Source of the DNA: Prochloraceae cyanobacterium PL24a_bin.78 | GTDB taxonomy: Bacteria > Cyanobacteriota > Cyanobacteriia > Cyanobacteriales > JANQIW01 | Direction of reading: 5' to 3' | Length of the DNA stretch: 33,323 nt | Assembly: GCA_028281945.1 (NCBI GenBank) | Contig: JANQIW010000118.1 | Coordinates: 1 to 33,323, forward strand | In this document: positions 7,686 to 15,623 of the stretch, piece after piece | Layout: the number at the start of each line of letters is the position of its first letter | Position numbering within the stretch: the stretch's first letter is position 1 | Position numbers and translations under genes: made by a program | The notes under the pieces: generated by a model | What the model was told of the DNA's origin: nothing | Database searches by the model: none | What the model saw: the letters and a program-made list of their open reading frames with translations, nothing else

Positions 7686-9416
7686 TTAATAATGAGTACC
7701 TACCTTGCGATGGTGAACAGCAGTTAATCCCTCCACTTTAGACACTCTTCCAGTTTGCACATTACTATAAATAATCCAGTGATCCCCACAGTCAGTTCGA
7801 CTAGTGACAACGCATTCTAGGTAAGCTAAAGCATCAGCTAAAATTTGAGAACCATTGGTAGCTCGGTAAGTTTTTACCCCAGCAAAGCGATCGCTACCTG
7901 GAGGAAAGCGTTTTAGAAAATGTTTCATCAAACCTTGAGAATTACCTTCTTCCAAGACATTGAGAACAAAACGATCTCCTGGATACATTAAAGATTCGAT
8001 GGCTCGATCTTTGGCAACAGCAATGGCAACTCCTATAGGCTCTAAACTAGCCTGCATTACCCAAGAAGCCAGCATCGCTCCTGCAATTTCTCCTTTTTTA
8101 GCCGTAATTAAATACAAACCACTACTGATACGGCCTAAAGCTTTTTCTAAACTGGAATCTAGAGATTTCATATTTTTAATGGAGCGATCGCGAGTCAACC
8201 ATTGCCCTAAATCGGTTCCAGCCTCTGATGCCATTTTTTCCAAGCTAGGAGTCGTCCCTGTTTTCACCAGAATTGGTGGAAAACCTTCAGTTAAGCCAAT
8301 TTCTTGAAACTTATTACGCAAAGGATAAATTGGTTCATCTTCTCCCCCACCAGATTCAAATAAGCCGATGGCTTGTTTAGGATTTCCTACCGCTAAAATA
8401 GTATTAACAATAGTTTGAGCTTTAGCATTATTTTGAGAAGGCATTCCTAAAACTAATCCTTTGGCTTGGTAAACCAGTTGTCGTGTTTCGTGAGGATCCG
8501 TGGTGGATAAATCAACTAAATCTATAGTTACCTCAGTTTTTTGTAATCCTTTAATAATATTTCTGGCAATTTCTTCACTATAGCCATAATCTTCGTCATA
8601 AAATACTACTACTAGATTATCTGTTTTAGATTGTTCTTTACTCCACTTACTATAGGCATTAATCCATTTAGGAATATGATGTTGTAGAAGTGGCCCATGG
8701 CCTGTGGCAATGGTTTTAATCTCTAGTTTTTCAATGCGTTTGAGAGCAGCAAGCACTGAACGAGCATTAGGACCCATTAAACAGTCATAATAATATTGGA
8801 AATCTTTTTCTAATAAATCCGGTTCTTCGTCATAGAGATAATCATCACAATAGTGCATCCCAAAAACATCGCAAGTATAAAGAATGCTGGTTTTGTGATC
8901 GTAGGTAAAAATAGTGTCGGGCCAGTGAAGATTAGGGGCTGAAACAAATTCTAATTGGTGTTCGTTACCTAAATCTAAAGTATGACCACTTTTTACTATT
9001 AGACTTTCAAAGGGTTGATGCACCATATTTTCTAGAAATTGTATGGCAACTTTTGAGCCGACAATGGTAATTTGAGGAGCAAGATTGAGAATATCTTTGA
9101 TTAATCCACTATGATCTGGTTCTGTATGACTGACAATGAGATAATCAAGGGTGGAAAGATCTACTAAACTGACTAATTTTTCTAAATATAATTTCTTAAA
9201 TTTTCCATGAGAGGTATCAATTAAGGCTTTTTTTTCACCTTCAATTAAGAAAGAGTTGTAAGTTGTTCCATTTTTTAAAGCAAATTCAATATCAAAGCGA
9301 TCGCGATCCCAATCTAAACAGCGAATAACTGTGGTTTCTTCGCCAATGTTTCTAGTTTGTAGGGTTAAACGAGCTGACTGGGGAATATTTTCAGAGTGAA
9401 CTTTAAGTGCCACCAT
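7686..9416 (-). CDS. flv4: Flavodiiron protein Flv4
   Basis: A 576-residue class C flavodiiron protein with the same three-domain plan as Flv2. Here the diiron ligands are canonical: His97, Glu99, Asp101 and His102 in HTEPDH, then His164 (NLHWPD), Asp183 (TCDVFG) and His240 (ATGHG). The C-terminal flavin reductase domain begins near residue 430 (ALGRISSGLYLITAKKG). First position in the operon plus intact ligands identifies Flv4. In Synechocystis the operon is induced at low CO2 and supports electron transfer relieving photosystem II. A strong GGAGGT ribosome binding site (complement of 9425-9430) lies 8 bases before ATG. The gene contains three GCGATCGC octamers (7887, 8184, 9297). Confidence 0.95.
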   Translation of the reverse strand: MVALKVHSENIPQSARLTLQTRNIGEETTVIRCLDWDRDRFDIEFALKNGTTYNSFLIEGEKKALIDTSHGKFKKLYLEKLVSLVDLSTLDYLIVSHTEPDHSGLIKDILNLAPQITIVGSKVAIQFLENMVHQPFESLIVKSGHTLDLGNEHQLEFVSAPNLHWPDTIFTYDHKTSILYTCDVFGMHYCDDYLYDEEPDLLEKDFQYYYDCLMGPNARSVLAALKRIEKLEIKTIATGHGPLLQHHIPKWINAYSKWSKEQSKTDNLVVVFYDEDYGYSEEIARNIIKGLQKTEVTIDLVDLSTTDPHETRQLVYQAKGLVLGMPSQNNAKAQTIVNTILAVGNPKQAIGLFESGGGEDEPIYPLRNKFQEIGLTEGFPPILVKTGTTPSLEKMASEAGTDLGQWLTRDRSIKNMKSLDSSLEKALGRISSGLYLITAKKGEIAGAMLASWVMQASLEPIGVAIAVAKDRAIESLMYPGDRFVLNVLEEGNSQGLMKHFLKRFPPGSDRFAGVKTYRATNGSQILADALAYLECVVTSRTDCGDHWIIYSNVQTGRVSKVEGLTAVHHRKVGTHY

Positions 9417-9754
9417 ACTCTGCTACCTCCAAAACAATTTTTTTATAAAACGTTAACTTTCTTAAGTTTTATTATTACTTAGGTTCCCCTGTTTTGTAAA
9501 ATACTAATCTTTTAAGTAAAATATAAGCAATACTTATTAATTCAAGATTTATTGATAAAAAAAGCTAAATTAATTATCCTTCCAGATTCAAGATTTACGG
9601 TATCAAATTTATCATTTTCAAATCTAATCTCTAGTTATAATTTGGCGATTTAAGAGCGGAAGCTTTAACAAGACTTCTTTGATGCCCAATTTGGATTGTA
9701 AATATTCTTTCTACGTATTTTAATAATATCGATATTAATGATTAACTCTTAACT
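9417..9754. promoter_or_regulatory. Divergent intergenic region, flv4 operon control
   Basis: A 338-bp gap between divergent flv4 and the M48 peptidase gene. On the minus strand a possible promoter is TTGCTT (9525-9530) and TAGTAT (9501-9506) with an 18-bp spacer, giving a leader of about 75-80 nt. The rest is AT-rich. Its left 60 bp include the flv4 ribosome binding site. I see no riboswitch-like structure. An ATG-proximal promoter for the M48 gene could not be picked out reliably. Confidence 0.4.
9523..9537. promoter_or_regulatory. Candidate LysR-type (T-N11-A) operator upstream of flv4
   Basis: ATAAGCAATACTTAT is a dyad with 5-bp arms ATAAG/CTTAT around a 5-bp centre and fits the T-N11-A pattern of LysR-type regulators. 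It overlaps the proposed minus 35 hexamer of flv4. In Synechocystis the operon is reported to respond to the LysR-type regulator NdhR, but this sequence does not closely match the consensus I recall for it, so the regulator is unassigned. Confidence 0.35.
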
Positions 9755-10732
9755 ATGCCAACATATACAGGAATATCCAGCGAAACCTTTCAACATCCCC
9801 TCGATCGACAAGCAGAGCAAGCTTTAAGAAGTGTGCCAGGATTTGATCTCCTTGCCAAAAGCTTTATGGAATATTTAAGCGAACGTCCAGAACAAATCTT
9901 TTTAATGGGAAATCATATTAAAGTAGGGCCAAGACAATATTCTACTCTATATGGAATTTATCGAGAATGTTTAAGAGATTTAGATATATATCCAGAGCCT
10001 ACTGTATATGTTAAACAAAATCCTCAAGTAAATAGCTATGCGTTAGGACATGAAAAACCATTTATTGTCGTAAATACGGGATTATTAGATCTATTAACAG
10101 AAGAAGAATTACGAACTATCATTGCTCATGAATTAGGACATATTAAATGTGAGCATACAATTCTGATTCAGATGGCAATTTGGGCTATGGATGCAGCGTC
10201 TTTGTTAGGAGAAGTAACTTTAGGTTTAGGCAATATCATTTCTACTGGTTTAATTTTTGCTTTCTATGAATGGCGACGAAAAGCAGAATTATCAGCCGAT
10301 CGAGCAGCATTATTAGTCATGGATAATCTCGATCCTATTATGTATTCTATGATGAAATTAGCAGGAGGAAGTGTAAAATATGCCAATGAGTGTTCAATAC
10401 AAGAATTTATAAATCAAGCAGAAGCATATCAAGATCTAAACGAAGATAATTTAAATCAAATCTATAAATTTTTAATTTATAACGGAGGGAAAGGAGCTTT
10501 TCTCACTCATCCCTTCCCAGTAGAGCGTTTACATTATATTCAAGATTGGGCTAAATCTAAAGAATATCAGGAAATTCGTCAAGGTAACTATCACCAAGGA
10601 AATAATAAAAATGCAGTAAATGTTGAATCAAAACAAAGTGAAAAAGAAGTGGAATCTTTACGGCGACAAGTGGAAGAATTACAAGCAGAAATCAATCGAG
10701 TTAAATCTCAAAAAAATACTGGTAAAAATTAA
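9755..10732 (+). CDS. M48-family (HtpX/Ste24-like) zinc metallopeptidase
   Basis: A 325-residue M48 peptidase. The zinc motif is HELGH at 125-129 (IIAHELGHIKCEH) and the third ligand glutamate is likely Glu178 in AELSADRAAL. Between them, residues 139-172 are hydrophobic (two short or one hairpin membrane segment). No N-terminal membrane helices are present, unlike HtpX, so this is the shorter cyanobacterial type. The C-terminal 30 residues (VESLRRQVEELQAEINRVKS) are a heptad-rich coiled coil that could mediate oligomerisation or partner binding. The gene is divergent from flv4 and followed by a long repeat region. Substrate unknown. Confidence 0.9.
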   Translation: MPTYTGISSETFQHPLDRQAEQALRSVPGFDLLAKSFMEYLSERPEQIFLMGNHIKVGPRQYSTLYGIYRECLRDLDIYPEPTVYVKQNPQVNSYALGHEKPFIVVNTGLLDLLTEEELRTIIAHELGHIKCEHTILIQMAIWAMDAASLLGEVTLGLGNIISTGLIFAFYEWRRKAELSADRAALLVMDNLDPIMYSMMKLAGGSVKYANECSIQEFINQAEAYQDLNEDNLNQIYKFLIYNGGKGAFLTHPFPVERLHYIQDWAKSKEYQEIRQGNYHQGNNKNAVNVESKQSEKEVESLRRQVEELQAEINRVKSQKNTGKN

Positions 10733-10740
10733 TAATAATA

Positions 10741-11130
10741 TTTAATACTTCAATTGCTAATACAAAATTTATTCTTCCAATTCTCCCTATTCTTCCCATT
10801 CCACCCACTCTCCCCATCACCTCATCCTTGATTAAATAATAAGTAATAACTAATAACAAATAAGTAAATAAAATACACTCTTTTTCTCCCTTGCCTCCCA
10901 AGTCTTCCTTGTCTTCCTTGTCTCAAGAAACTCCCCATCTCCCACTCTCCCCATTCCTCCCACTCTCCCCAATCTTCCCATTCTTCCCATTCTCCCCATT
11001 CCCATCATCACCATAAATTATCCTCAAGAAAACCATTCTCCCATTCACCCATTCACCCATTCACCCATTCTCCCATTCTCCAAAAACCATTCCCCCATCT
11101 CCCGGCTTCAATGCCTATCACTATTAAAGA
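10741..11130 (+). repeat. Long C/T-rich dispersed repeat region
   Basis: The plus strand is a mosaic of TCTCCCCAT, CCCATTCA and CCCATTCT units (a run of CCCATTCA-type octamers at about 11038-11082), CTTGTCTTCC units (about 10905-10925), and a TAATAAGTAATAACTAATAAC segment near 10837 shared in part with the copies at 4965 and 28320. The copy at 31280 shares the TCAAGAAACTCCCC junction. It fills most of the 519-bp gap between the M48 peptidase and the CmcI-like gene. Open frames through it are repeat artefacts. Confidence 0.8.
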
Positions 11131-11251
11131 AAAATGAGATTAGAGGCTACATCTAAGAATGCAAGGTATAATCACCAAAGTTCATTATGAAAAGTTCATC
11201 TTAAGAAGAAATAGTCGAACTTAGCAACAAATTGGGAGGAAATTTGACAAC

Positions 11252-11998
11252 ATGGATTATCAAAGCGTCATCAAAGAAGGTAGTCAAAAAACTAAACTTA
11301 CTCAAAGCGATCGATTTGTAAAAATTTCCCAACGAGAAGATCGAAGCGATTTAGCAGGAGAAGCTTGGAGTAAACTTTTCAATGACAACTTTTTGCACAG
11401 TTGGAAAGGAATGATTTTAAATAAAAGCGTAACGGAATTAGGAATTTATACCATGCTTTTACAAGAACTCCAACCCAAAACCATTATTGAAATAGGTGCA
11501 TTAAACGGCGGTAGTGCAGTATGGCTTTCAGATACCTTGAAAATATTGGGAGTTAGAACATCCATTTATTCAGTGGATACAGATTTAACCCTTTTAAATA
11601 AAAAAGCAGAAATGAATGATCGCATTCAATTTTTAGAAGGTGATTGTAAGAATATGGAAGATGTACTTCCCGGAGATATTTTAGCTGATTTGCCTCATCC
11701 TTGGCTAGTTATAGAAGATGTAAATTTATATATGACAGAAGTTCTTGAATATATTAATAATAATGATATTAAAAGTGGGGATTATGTAATCCTAGAAAAT
11801 ACCAATCCATTTTATTGGGAAAATTGGCCTCAAGAATGGGCTAATAAAGATGAAATTACTAAAGGAATGAACAAAATAAAAGAGTTAAGAGCATGGTTAG
11901 AAAAACATGAAGATGAGTATTTAATTGACACTTACTACACAGATATGTATGGTTACAATGTTTCCAAAAACTGGAATTCTATTTTAAAGAAAGCTTAA
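11252..11998 (+). CDS. CmcI/cephalosporin hydroxylase-like SAM-binding protein
   Basis: A 248-residue Rossmann-fold protein. The segment TIIEIGALNGGSAVWLSDTL matches glycine-rich SAM-binding motif I, followed by an acidic strand-2 end (YSVDTD) and the WLVIEDVNLY stretch. Overall the pattern fits the CmcI (cephalosporin hydroxylase, PF04989) group of class I methyltransferase-like enzymes, which often sit in polysaccharide or secondary-metabolite loci. Here there is no such cluster, so the substrate cannot be guessed. The ribosome binding site is GGGAGG at about 11232-11237. The stop codon falls within a 12-bp tandem duplication (11989-12012). Confidence 0.75.
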   Translation: MDYQSVIKEGSQKTKLTQSDRFVKISQREDRSDLAGEAWSKLFNDNFLHSWKGMILNKSVTELGIYTMLLQELQPKTIIEIGALNGGSAVWLSDTLKILGVRTSIYSVDTDLTLLNKKAEMNDRIQFLEGDCKNMEDVLPGDILADLPHPWLVIEDVNLYMTEVLEYINNNDIKSGDYVILENTNPFYWENWPQEWANKDEITKGMNKIKELRAWLEKHEDEYLIDTYYTDMYGYNVSKNWNSILKKA

Positions 11999-12012
11999 AA
12001 GAAAGCTTAAAA
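11989..12012 (+). repeat. 12-bp tandem duplication across a stop codon
   Basis: The unit GAAAGCTTAAAA occurs twice in a row (11989-12000 and 12001-12012). The first copy holds the TAA stop (11996-11998) of the CmcI-like gene. Confidence 0.95.
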
Positions 12013-12036
12013 AAAAGATCAATCTAATATTCCTTT

Positions 12037-12972
12037 TCATTCCTGGGTTAAACGGTTACTCAACCAACCCAGAAAAGCACTTAAAGCCTCAGCAGAAACC
12101 GAAATCAGACGAAACAAAGCAACAGTAGTCAAAACCACACCTCCAGAGAAAAAAGGATTATCATCAAGTAACTTAATAGCCACAAATTCAAAAACCCCAA
12201 CCCCACCGGGTGCCCCTGGAATAACCAAACCACACAACCAAGCAAAACTAAAAGCCCGATAAATTTCCGAAAGGTGAGACAAATCAATATGAGTAAAAGC
12301 CATCACAGCAAAAATAAAACCACCACCACGGAGTAACACAAAACCGATTTGGCCCAACAAAGGCAAGATAAAATACTCCTTAATTTCAACATTGGATACC
12401 TTAATATTCTTCACCTTAATCCGATTTAATAAGCCAATCAATCGATTAAGAATCTTCGGATGAATCACAACCAAAACCACAATCAAACTAAGAATCTGTA
12501 CACCCCAAATCGAAGCACCCCAAGCACCATTTTGGAAACTAATAAAACTAGTAATCATCCCCACCAACAAACCAGAAGCCACCATCAATAGAGGCTCCAA
12601 TAAAACACTTACACTTGCAATACCAATAGGAGTGCCTTTTGATGCAACCGCTGAGATTCTGCCGTATAAATGCCAAAGATTGCCTGGTAAATATTTAGAG
12701 ATATTTGTCACCAGAAAAACTCGAATCGCCCACCATCCACTAAAAGACTGTTGCAAGGCTTTGAGGATCCATCCCCATACCCAACCGGCCCAAACCAGAG
12801 ATATGATGGTAACTATGAGAGCAAAAAGCAACATCAGTAATCCTTGGGATTCTATTTCGATTTGGGCTACTTCTTGCCAACGATCTTTAAATGCTTTGAT
12901 GACAAAAAATAATGTCACTCCAAAAATAACCCAGCGGATATATGGTTTAATTATTGAAAAAATTTGTTTCAT
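12037..12972 (-). CDS. UPF0104 / lysylphosphatidylglycerol synthase TM-domain-like membrane protein
   Basis: A 311-residue polytopic protein with about eight hydrophobic helices. It contains the family hallmarks NISKYLPGNLWHLYGR (about residues 90-105) and GLVIPGAPGGVGVFEFVAIKLL near the C-terminus, as in the UPF0104/PF03706 membrane domain found in MprF and in flippase-like proteins. There is no C-terminal aminoacyltransferase domain, so it is not a complete MprF. Such stand-alone proteins are thought to move lipids or polyprenyl-linked intermediates, but the substrate is unknown. It converges with the CmcI-like gene, 38 bp between the stop codons. Confidence 0.85.
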   Translation of the reverse strand: MKQIFSIIKPYIRWVIFGVTLFFVIKAFKDRWQEVAQIEIESQGLLMLLFALIVTIISLVWAGWVWGWILKALQQSFSGWWAIRVFLVTNISKYLPGNLWHLYGRISAVASKGTPIGIASVSVLLEPLLMVASGLLVGMITSFISFQNGAWGASIWGVQILSLIVVLVVIHPKILNRLIGLLNRIKVKNIKVSNVEIKEYFILPLLGQIGFVLLRGGGFIFAVMAFTHIDLSHLSEIYRAFSFAWLCGLVIPGAPGGVGVFEFVAIKLLDDNPFFSGGVVLTTVALFRLISVSAEALSAFLGWLSNRLTQE

Positions 12973-13297
12973 ATTTTAAAGAAATTGTTGATTAGATTTT
13001 GAAAAAAATCTTAAAATAAGCTAACGCAATTATTATGGTTTTGGTGGAATCTGATTAAGAATTTAGTTTCTCTAATATTTTAAAGATAAATAATTGCTTT
13101 GATTTTCCATTCTATTTATAATTCAATCTAGATAGTATTTTATCTTAGAAATCTTAGACAATATTTGTATTTACAAAAGAGGATCTGAGTTTAGTATATT
13201 AAAATAGAAGGAAATAAATTATAAAAAATTTATGTAAAAACACTTAAAATTTAAGAATTATTAAATCTAAAGAAAATTAATCAAAGTAGGATTGAAA
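12973..13297. other. Intergenic region, no gene seen
   Basis: A 325-bp AT-rich gap between two divergent genes (UPF0104 minus, aldolase/dehydrogenase plus). It must hold both promoters. I see no RNA structure or repeat in it. Confidence 0.6.
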
Positions 13298-15271
13298 ATG
13301 AAGAGTTTATGGAATGATATTGAAGCAAAAAAATATCAAACAGATTTACAATTAAGAGTTTATACCTCAAGATTATTAGGTAGGAATTCATCATTAGTAT
13401 TACACGGCGGTGGCAATACTTCAGTTAAAATTAAAGAGAAAAATTTATTTAATGAAGAAGAAGAAATAATTTATATTAAAGGTAGTGGATGGGATTTAGC
13501 CACCATTGAAGAAGCAGGATTCTCACCAGTTAGAATAGCACCTCTATTGAAATTAGCTAAATTAAAAAGTCTTTCTGACTCCCAGATGGTAAATGAATTA
13601 AAAAGTAATACTATTAGAGCAAATGCACCTTCCCCTTCAGTAGAAACTATTCTACACGCTATTTTGCCTTATAAATATGTAGATCATACTCATGCTGATT
13701 CCATCGTCACTATCACCAATAACCAAAATGGTTTAGCAAGAATTCAAGAAATATATGGTGATGAAGTAGTAATTATCCCTTATGTTATGCCGGGATTTGA
13801 TTTAGCTAAAACTTGTGCCGAAAAATTTAGTGCAGAAGTTACAGAAAAAACTAAAGGAATGGTATTAATGAATCATGGGCTTTTTACATTTGGTGAAACA
13901 GCACCAGAATCTTATGAAATGACCATTGAGTTAGTAAGTAGAGCAGAAGAATATCTAGAGAAACATAATGCTTTTTCTATTAAAATCGAAAAACAAGAAA
14001 TAACTAACAAAGAATTACGTTACGATTTGGCAAAACTTCGTTGGGAAATATCTAAAGCAGCAGGATTTCCAGTGATTTTAAAACGCTATGGCGATGAAAG
14101 AAGTTTGGCATTTACTCGTCGAAAAGATGTAAATACTTTATCACAACAAGGGCCAGCCACTCCAGATCATATAATTCGTACTAAGCGTGTGCCCCTAATT
14201 GGCAGAGATATAAATTCTTATGTTGCTCAATATAAAGAGTATTTTGCTGCTAATGCTCCCCAAAATAGTGAAAAAATAACCATGTTAGATCCCGCTCCTA
14301 GGGTCATTCTTGATCCAGAATTAGGAATGTGTACCGTTGGCAAAACAGTAAAAAATGCCAAAATCGTATCAGATATATATCAGCATACTATGGATATCAT
14401 TGAGCGATCGACAGCTTTAGGGGGTTATATGGCTTTACCAACTAAAGACTTATTTGCAGTTGAATACTGGGAATTGGAACAAGCAAAGCTCAAAAAAAGT
14501 AGTAATGCTCCGATATTTACAGGAGAAATAGTTTTAATTACCGGTGTAGCTTCAGGAATTGGTAAAGCTTGTGTAGATTCTTTCTTGCAAAGAGGTGCGG
14601 CAGTTATCGGATTAGATCTGGATTCTGCTGTTGAAGAATTGAATAAAAAACCTGATTTTCTGGGAATAACCTGTGATGTGACTGATGAAAAAGCCATTAC
14701 TAATGCTCTAGAAAAAGCCATACAAACATTTGGCGGTTTAGATATGTTGGTACTCAATGCCGGAATATTTCCCCAAGGTTGTGATATTAATCAACTAGTA
14801 ACAGAACATTGGCGAAAAGTAATGTCAGTCAATCTCGATGCCAATCTGATCTTAATGAGAGAATGTCATCCTTTTCTAAAATTAGCACCAAAAGGCGGGA
14901 GAGTTGCCGTTATAGGATCGAAAAATGTCCCCGCACCGGGTTCTAGTGTTGCCGCTTACTCCACCTCCAAAGCTGCTTTAAATCAATTAGCCAGAGTAGC
15001 TGCTTTAGAATGGGGGAAAGATGGTATTCGTATCAATACATTACATCCTAATGCTGTATTTGATACCAAGATTTGGACTGAAGATGTTTTACAGGCAAGG
15101 GCCGAGGCTTACCAATTAACTGTTGAAGAATACAAGACTAAAAATCTCCTCAAGGTAGAGATTACTAGTCATAAGGTTGCAGAATTGGCAGCTGAGATAT
15201 GCAGCCCTGTTTTTGCTTGTACTACTGGTGCACAAATTCCTATTGATGGTGGGAATGAAAGGGTTATTTAG
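13298..15271 (+). CDS. Bifunctional class II aldolase / short-chain dehydrogenase
   Basis: A 657-residue two-domain enzyme. The N-terminal part (about 1-400) is a class II aldolase/adducin-type domain with LHGGGNTSVK (about 36-45), a metal-binding HTH motif in YVDHTHAD (about 127-134) and the third ligand region LMNHGLFTFG. The C-terminal part (about 410-657) is a short-chain dehydrogenase with the NAD(P) motif TGVASGIG, the LNAG motif, and catalytic YSTSK. This is the architecture of rhamnulose-1-phosphate aldolase/lactaldehyde dehydrogenase fusions (RhaD/YuxG-like), which cleave a sugar phosphate and oxidise the aldehyde released. The real sugar is unknown because no kinase or isomerase gene is nearby. 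A TTG at 13292 would add two residues. I chose the ATG at 13298. Confidence 0.88.
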   Translation: MKSLWNDIEAKKYQTDLQLRVYTSRLLGRNSSLVLHGGGNTSVKIKEKNLFNEEEEIIYIKGSGWDLATIEEAGFSPVRIAPLLKLAKLKSLSDSQMVNELKSNTIRANAPSPSVETILHAILPYKYVDHTHADSIVTITNNQNGLARIQEIYGDEVVIIPYVMPGFDLAKTCAEKFSAEVTEKTKGMVLMNHGLFTFGETAPESYEMTIELVSRAEEYLEKHNAFSIKIEKQEITNKELRYDLAKLRWEISKAAGFPVILKRYGDERSLAFTRRKDVNTLSQQGPATPDHIIRTKRVPLIGRDINSYVAQYKEYFAANAPQNSEKITMLDPAPRVILDPELGMCTVGKTVKNAKIVSDIYQHTMDIIERSTALGGYMALPTKDLFAVEYWELEQAKLKKSSNAPIFTGEIVLITGVASGIGKACVDSFLQRGAAVIGLDLDSAVEELNKKPDFLGITCDVTDEKAITNALEKAIQTFGGLDMLVLNAGIFPQGCDINQLVTEHWRKVMSVNLDANLILMRECHPFLKLAPKGGRVAVIGSKNVPAPGSSVAAYSTSKAALNQLARVAALEWGKDGIRINTLHPNAVFDTKIWTEDVLQARAEAYQLTVEEYKTKNLLKVEITSHKVAELAAEICSPVFACTTGAQIPIDGGNERVI

Positions 15272-15336
15272 AAAAGGAAGATTTTTCCTACAATTAAAAA
15301 GACCAATAGTTTTATAGTTTTTGCTCTGAAAAAAAT

Positions 15337-15567
15337 ATGACTAAACTTCTTCAACAGGTGATGGAAAAACTTCAACAACTTCCACCTTATCAGCAAGATG
15401 CAATTGCTACTCTTATTTTAGCTGAATTAGAAGATGATGAAAATTGGGAAACCAGTTTTGCAGCTACTACTGATGAACAGTGGGAGCGAATGGCTGAAAT
15501 AACACTTAAGGAAATTGCTAATGGAGAAACTGTCTCTCTTGAGGAGATTTTTCCATCTCAAACATGA
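15337..15567 (+). CDS. Orphan antitoxin-like small protein
   Basis: A 76-residue acidic protein starting MTKLLQQVMEKLQQLPPYQQ. The N-terminal KLPPxxQD-type helix followed by an AELEDDENW segment and a flexible C-terminus closely resembles a common cyanobacterial type II antitoxin group that usually precedes a RelE/ParE-type toxin. Here the next 56 bp contain no toxin frame and larC converges from the other side, so the toxin is missing. It lies 65 bp after the aldolase gene, on the same strand, and might be read through from it. Confidence 0.6.
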   Translation: MTKLLQQVMEKLQQLPPYQQDAIATLILAELEDDENWETSFAATTDEQWERMAEITLKEIANGETVSLEEIFPSQT

Positions 15568-15623
15568 AATAAAATGTGTTAAATGTTTGAATTTAGATAT
15601 ATAGCAAGAGTAATTATTCACTA

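Noticed and set aside
5719-8307. Open frames on other strands or frames inside flv2 and flv4
   Set aside because: They are shadows of long conserved coding regions and show no family features of their own.
11030-11100. C/T-rich tandem octamers considered as a CRISPR array
   Set aside because: Units are 8-9 bp with no unique spacers of 30-40 bp, and no cas genes are near.
12973-13297. Riboswitch or leader RNA before the aldolase/dehydrogenase
   Set aside because: AT-rich, no conserved motif or strong stem visible.
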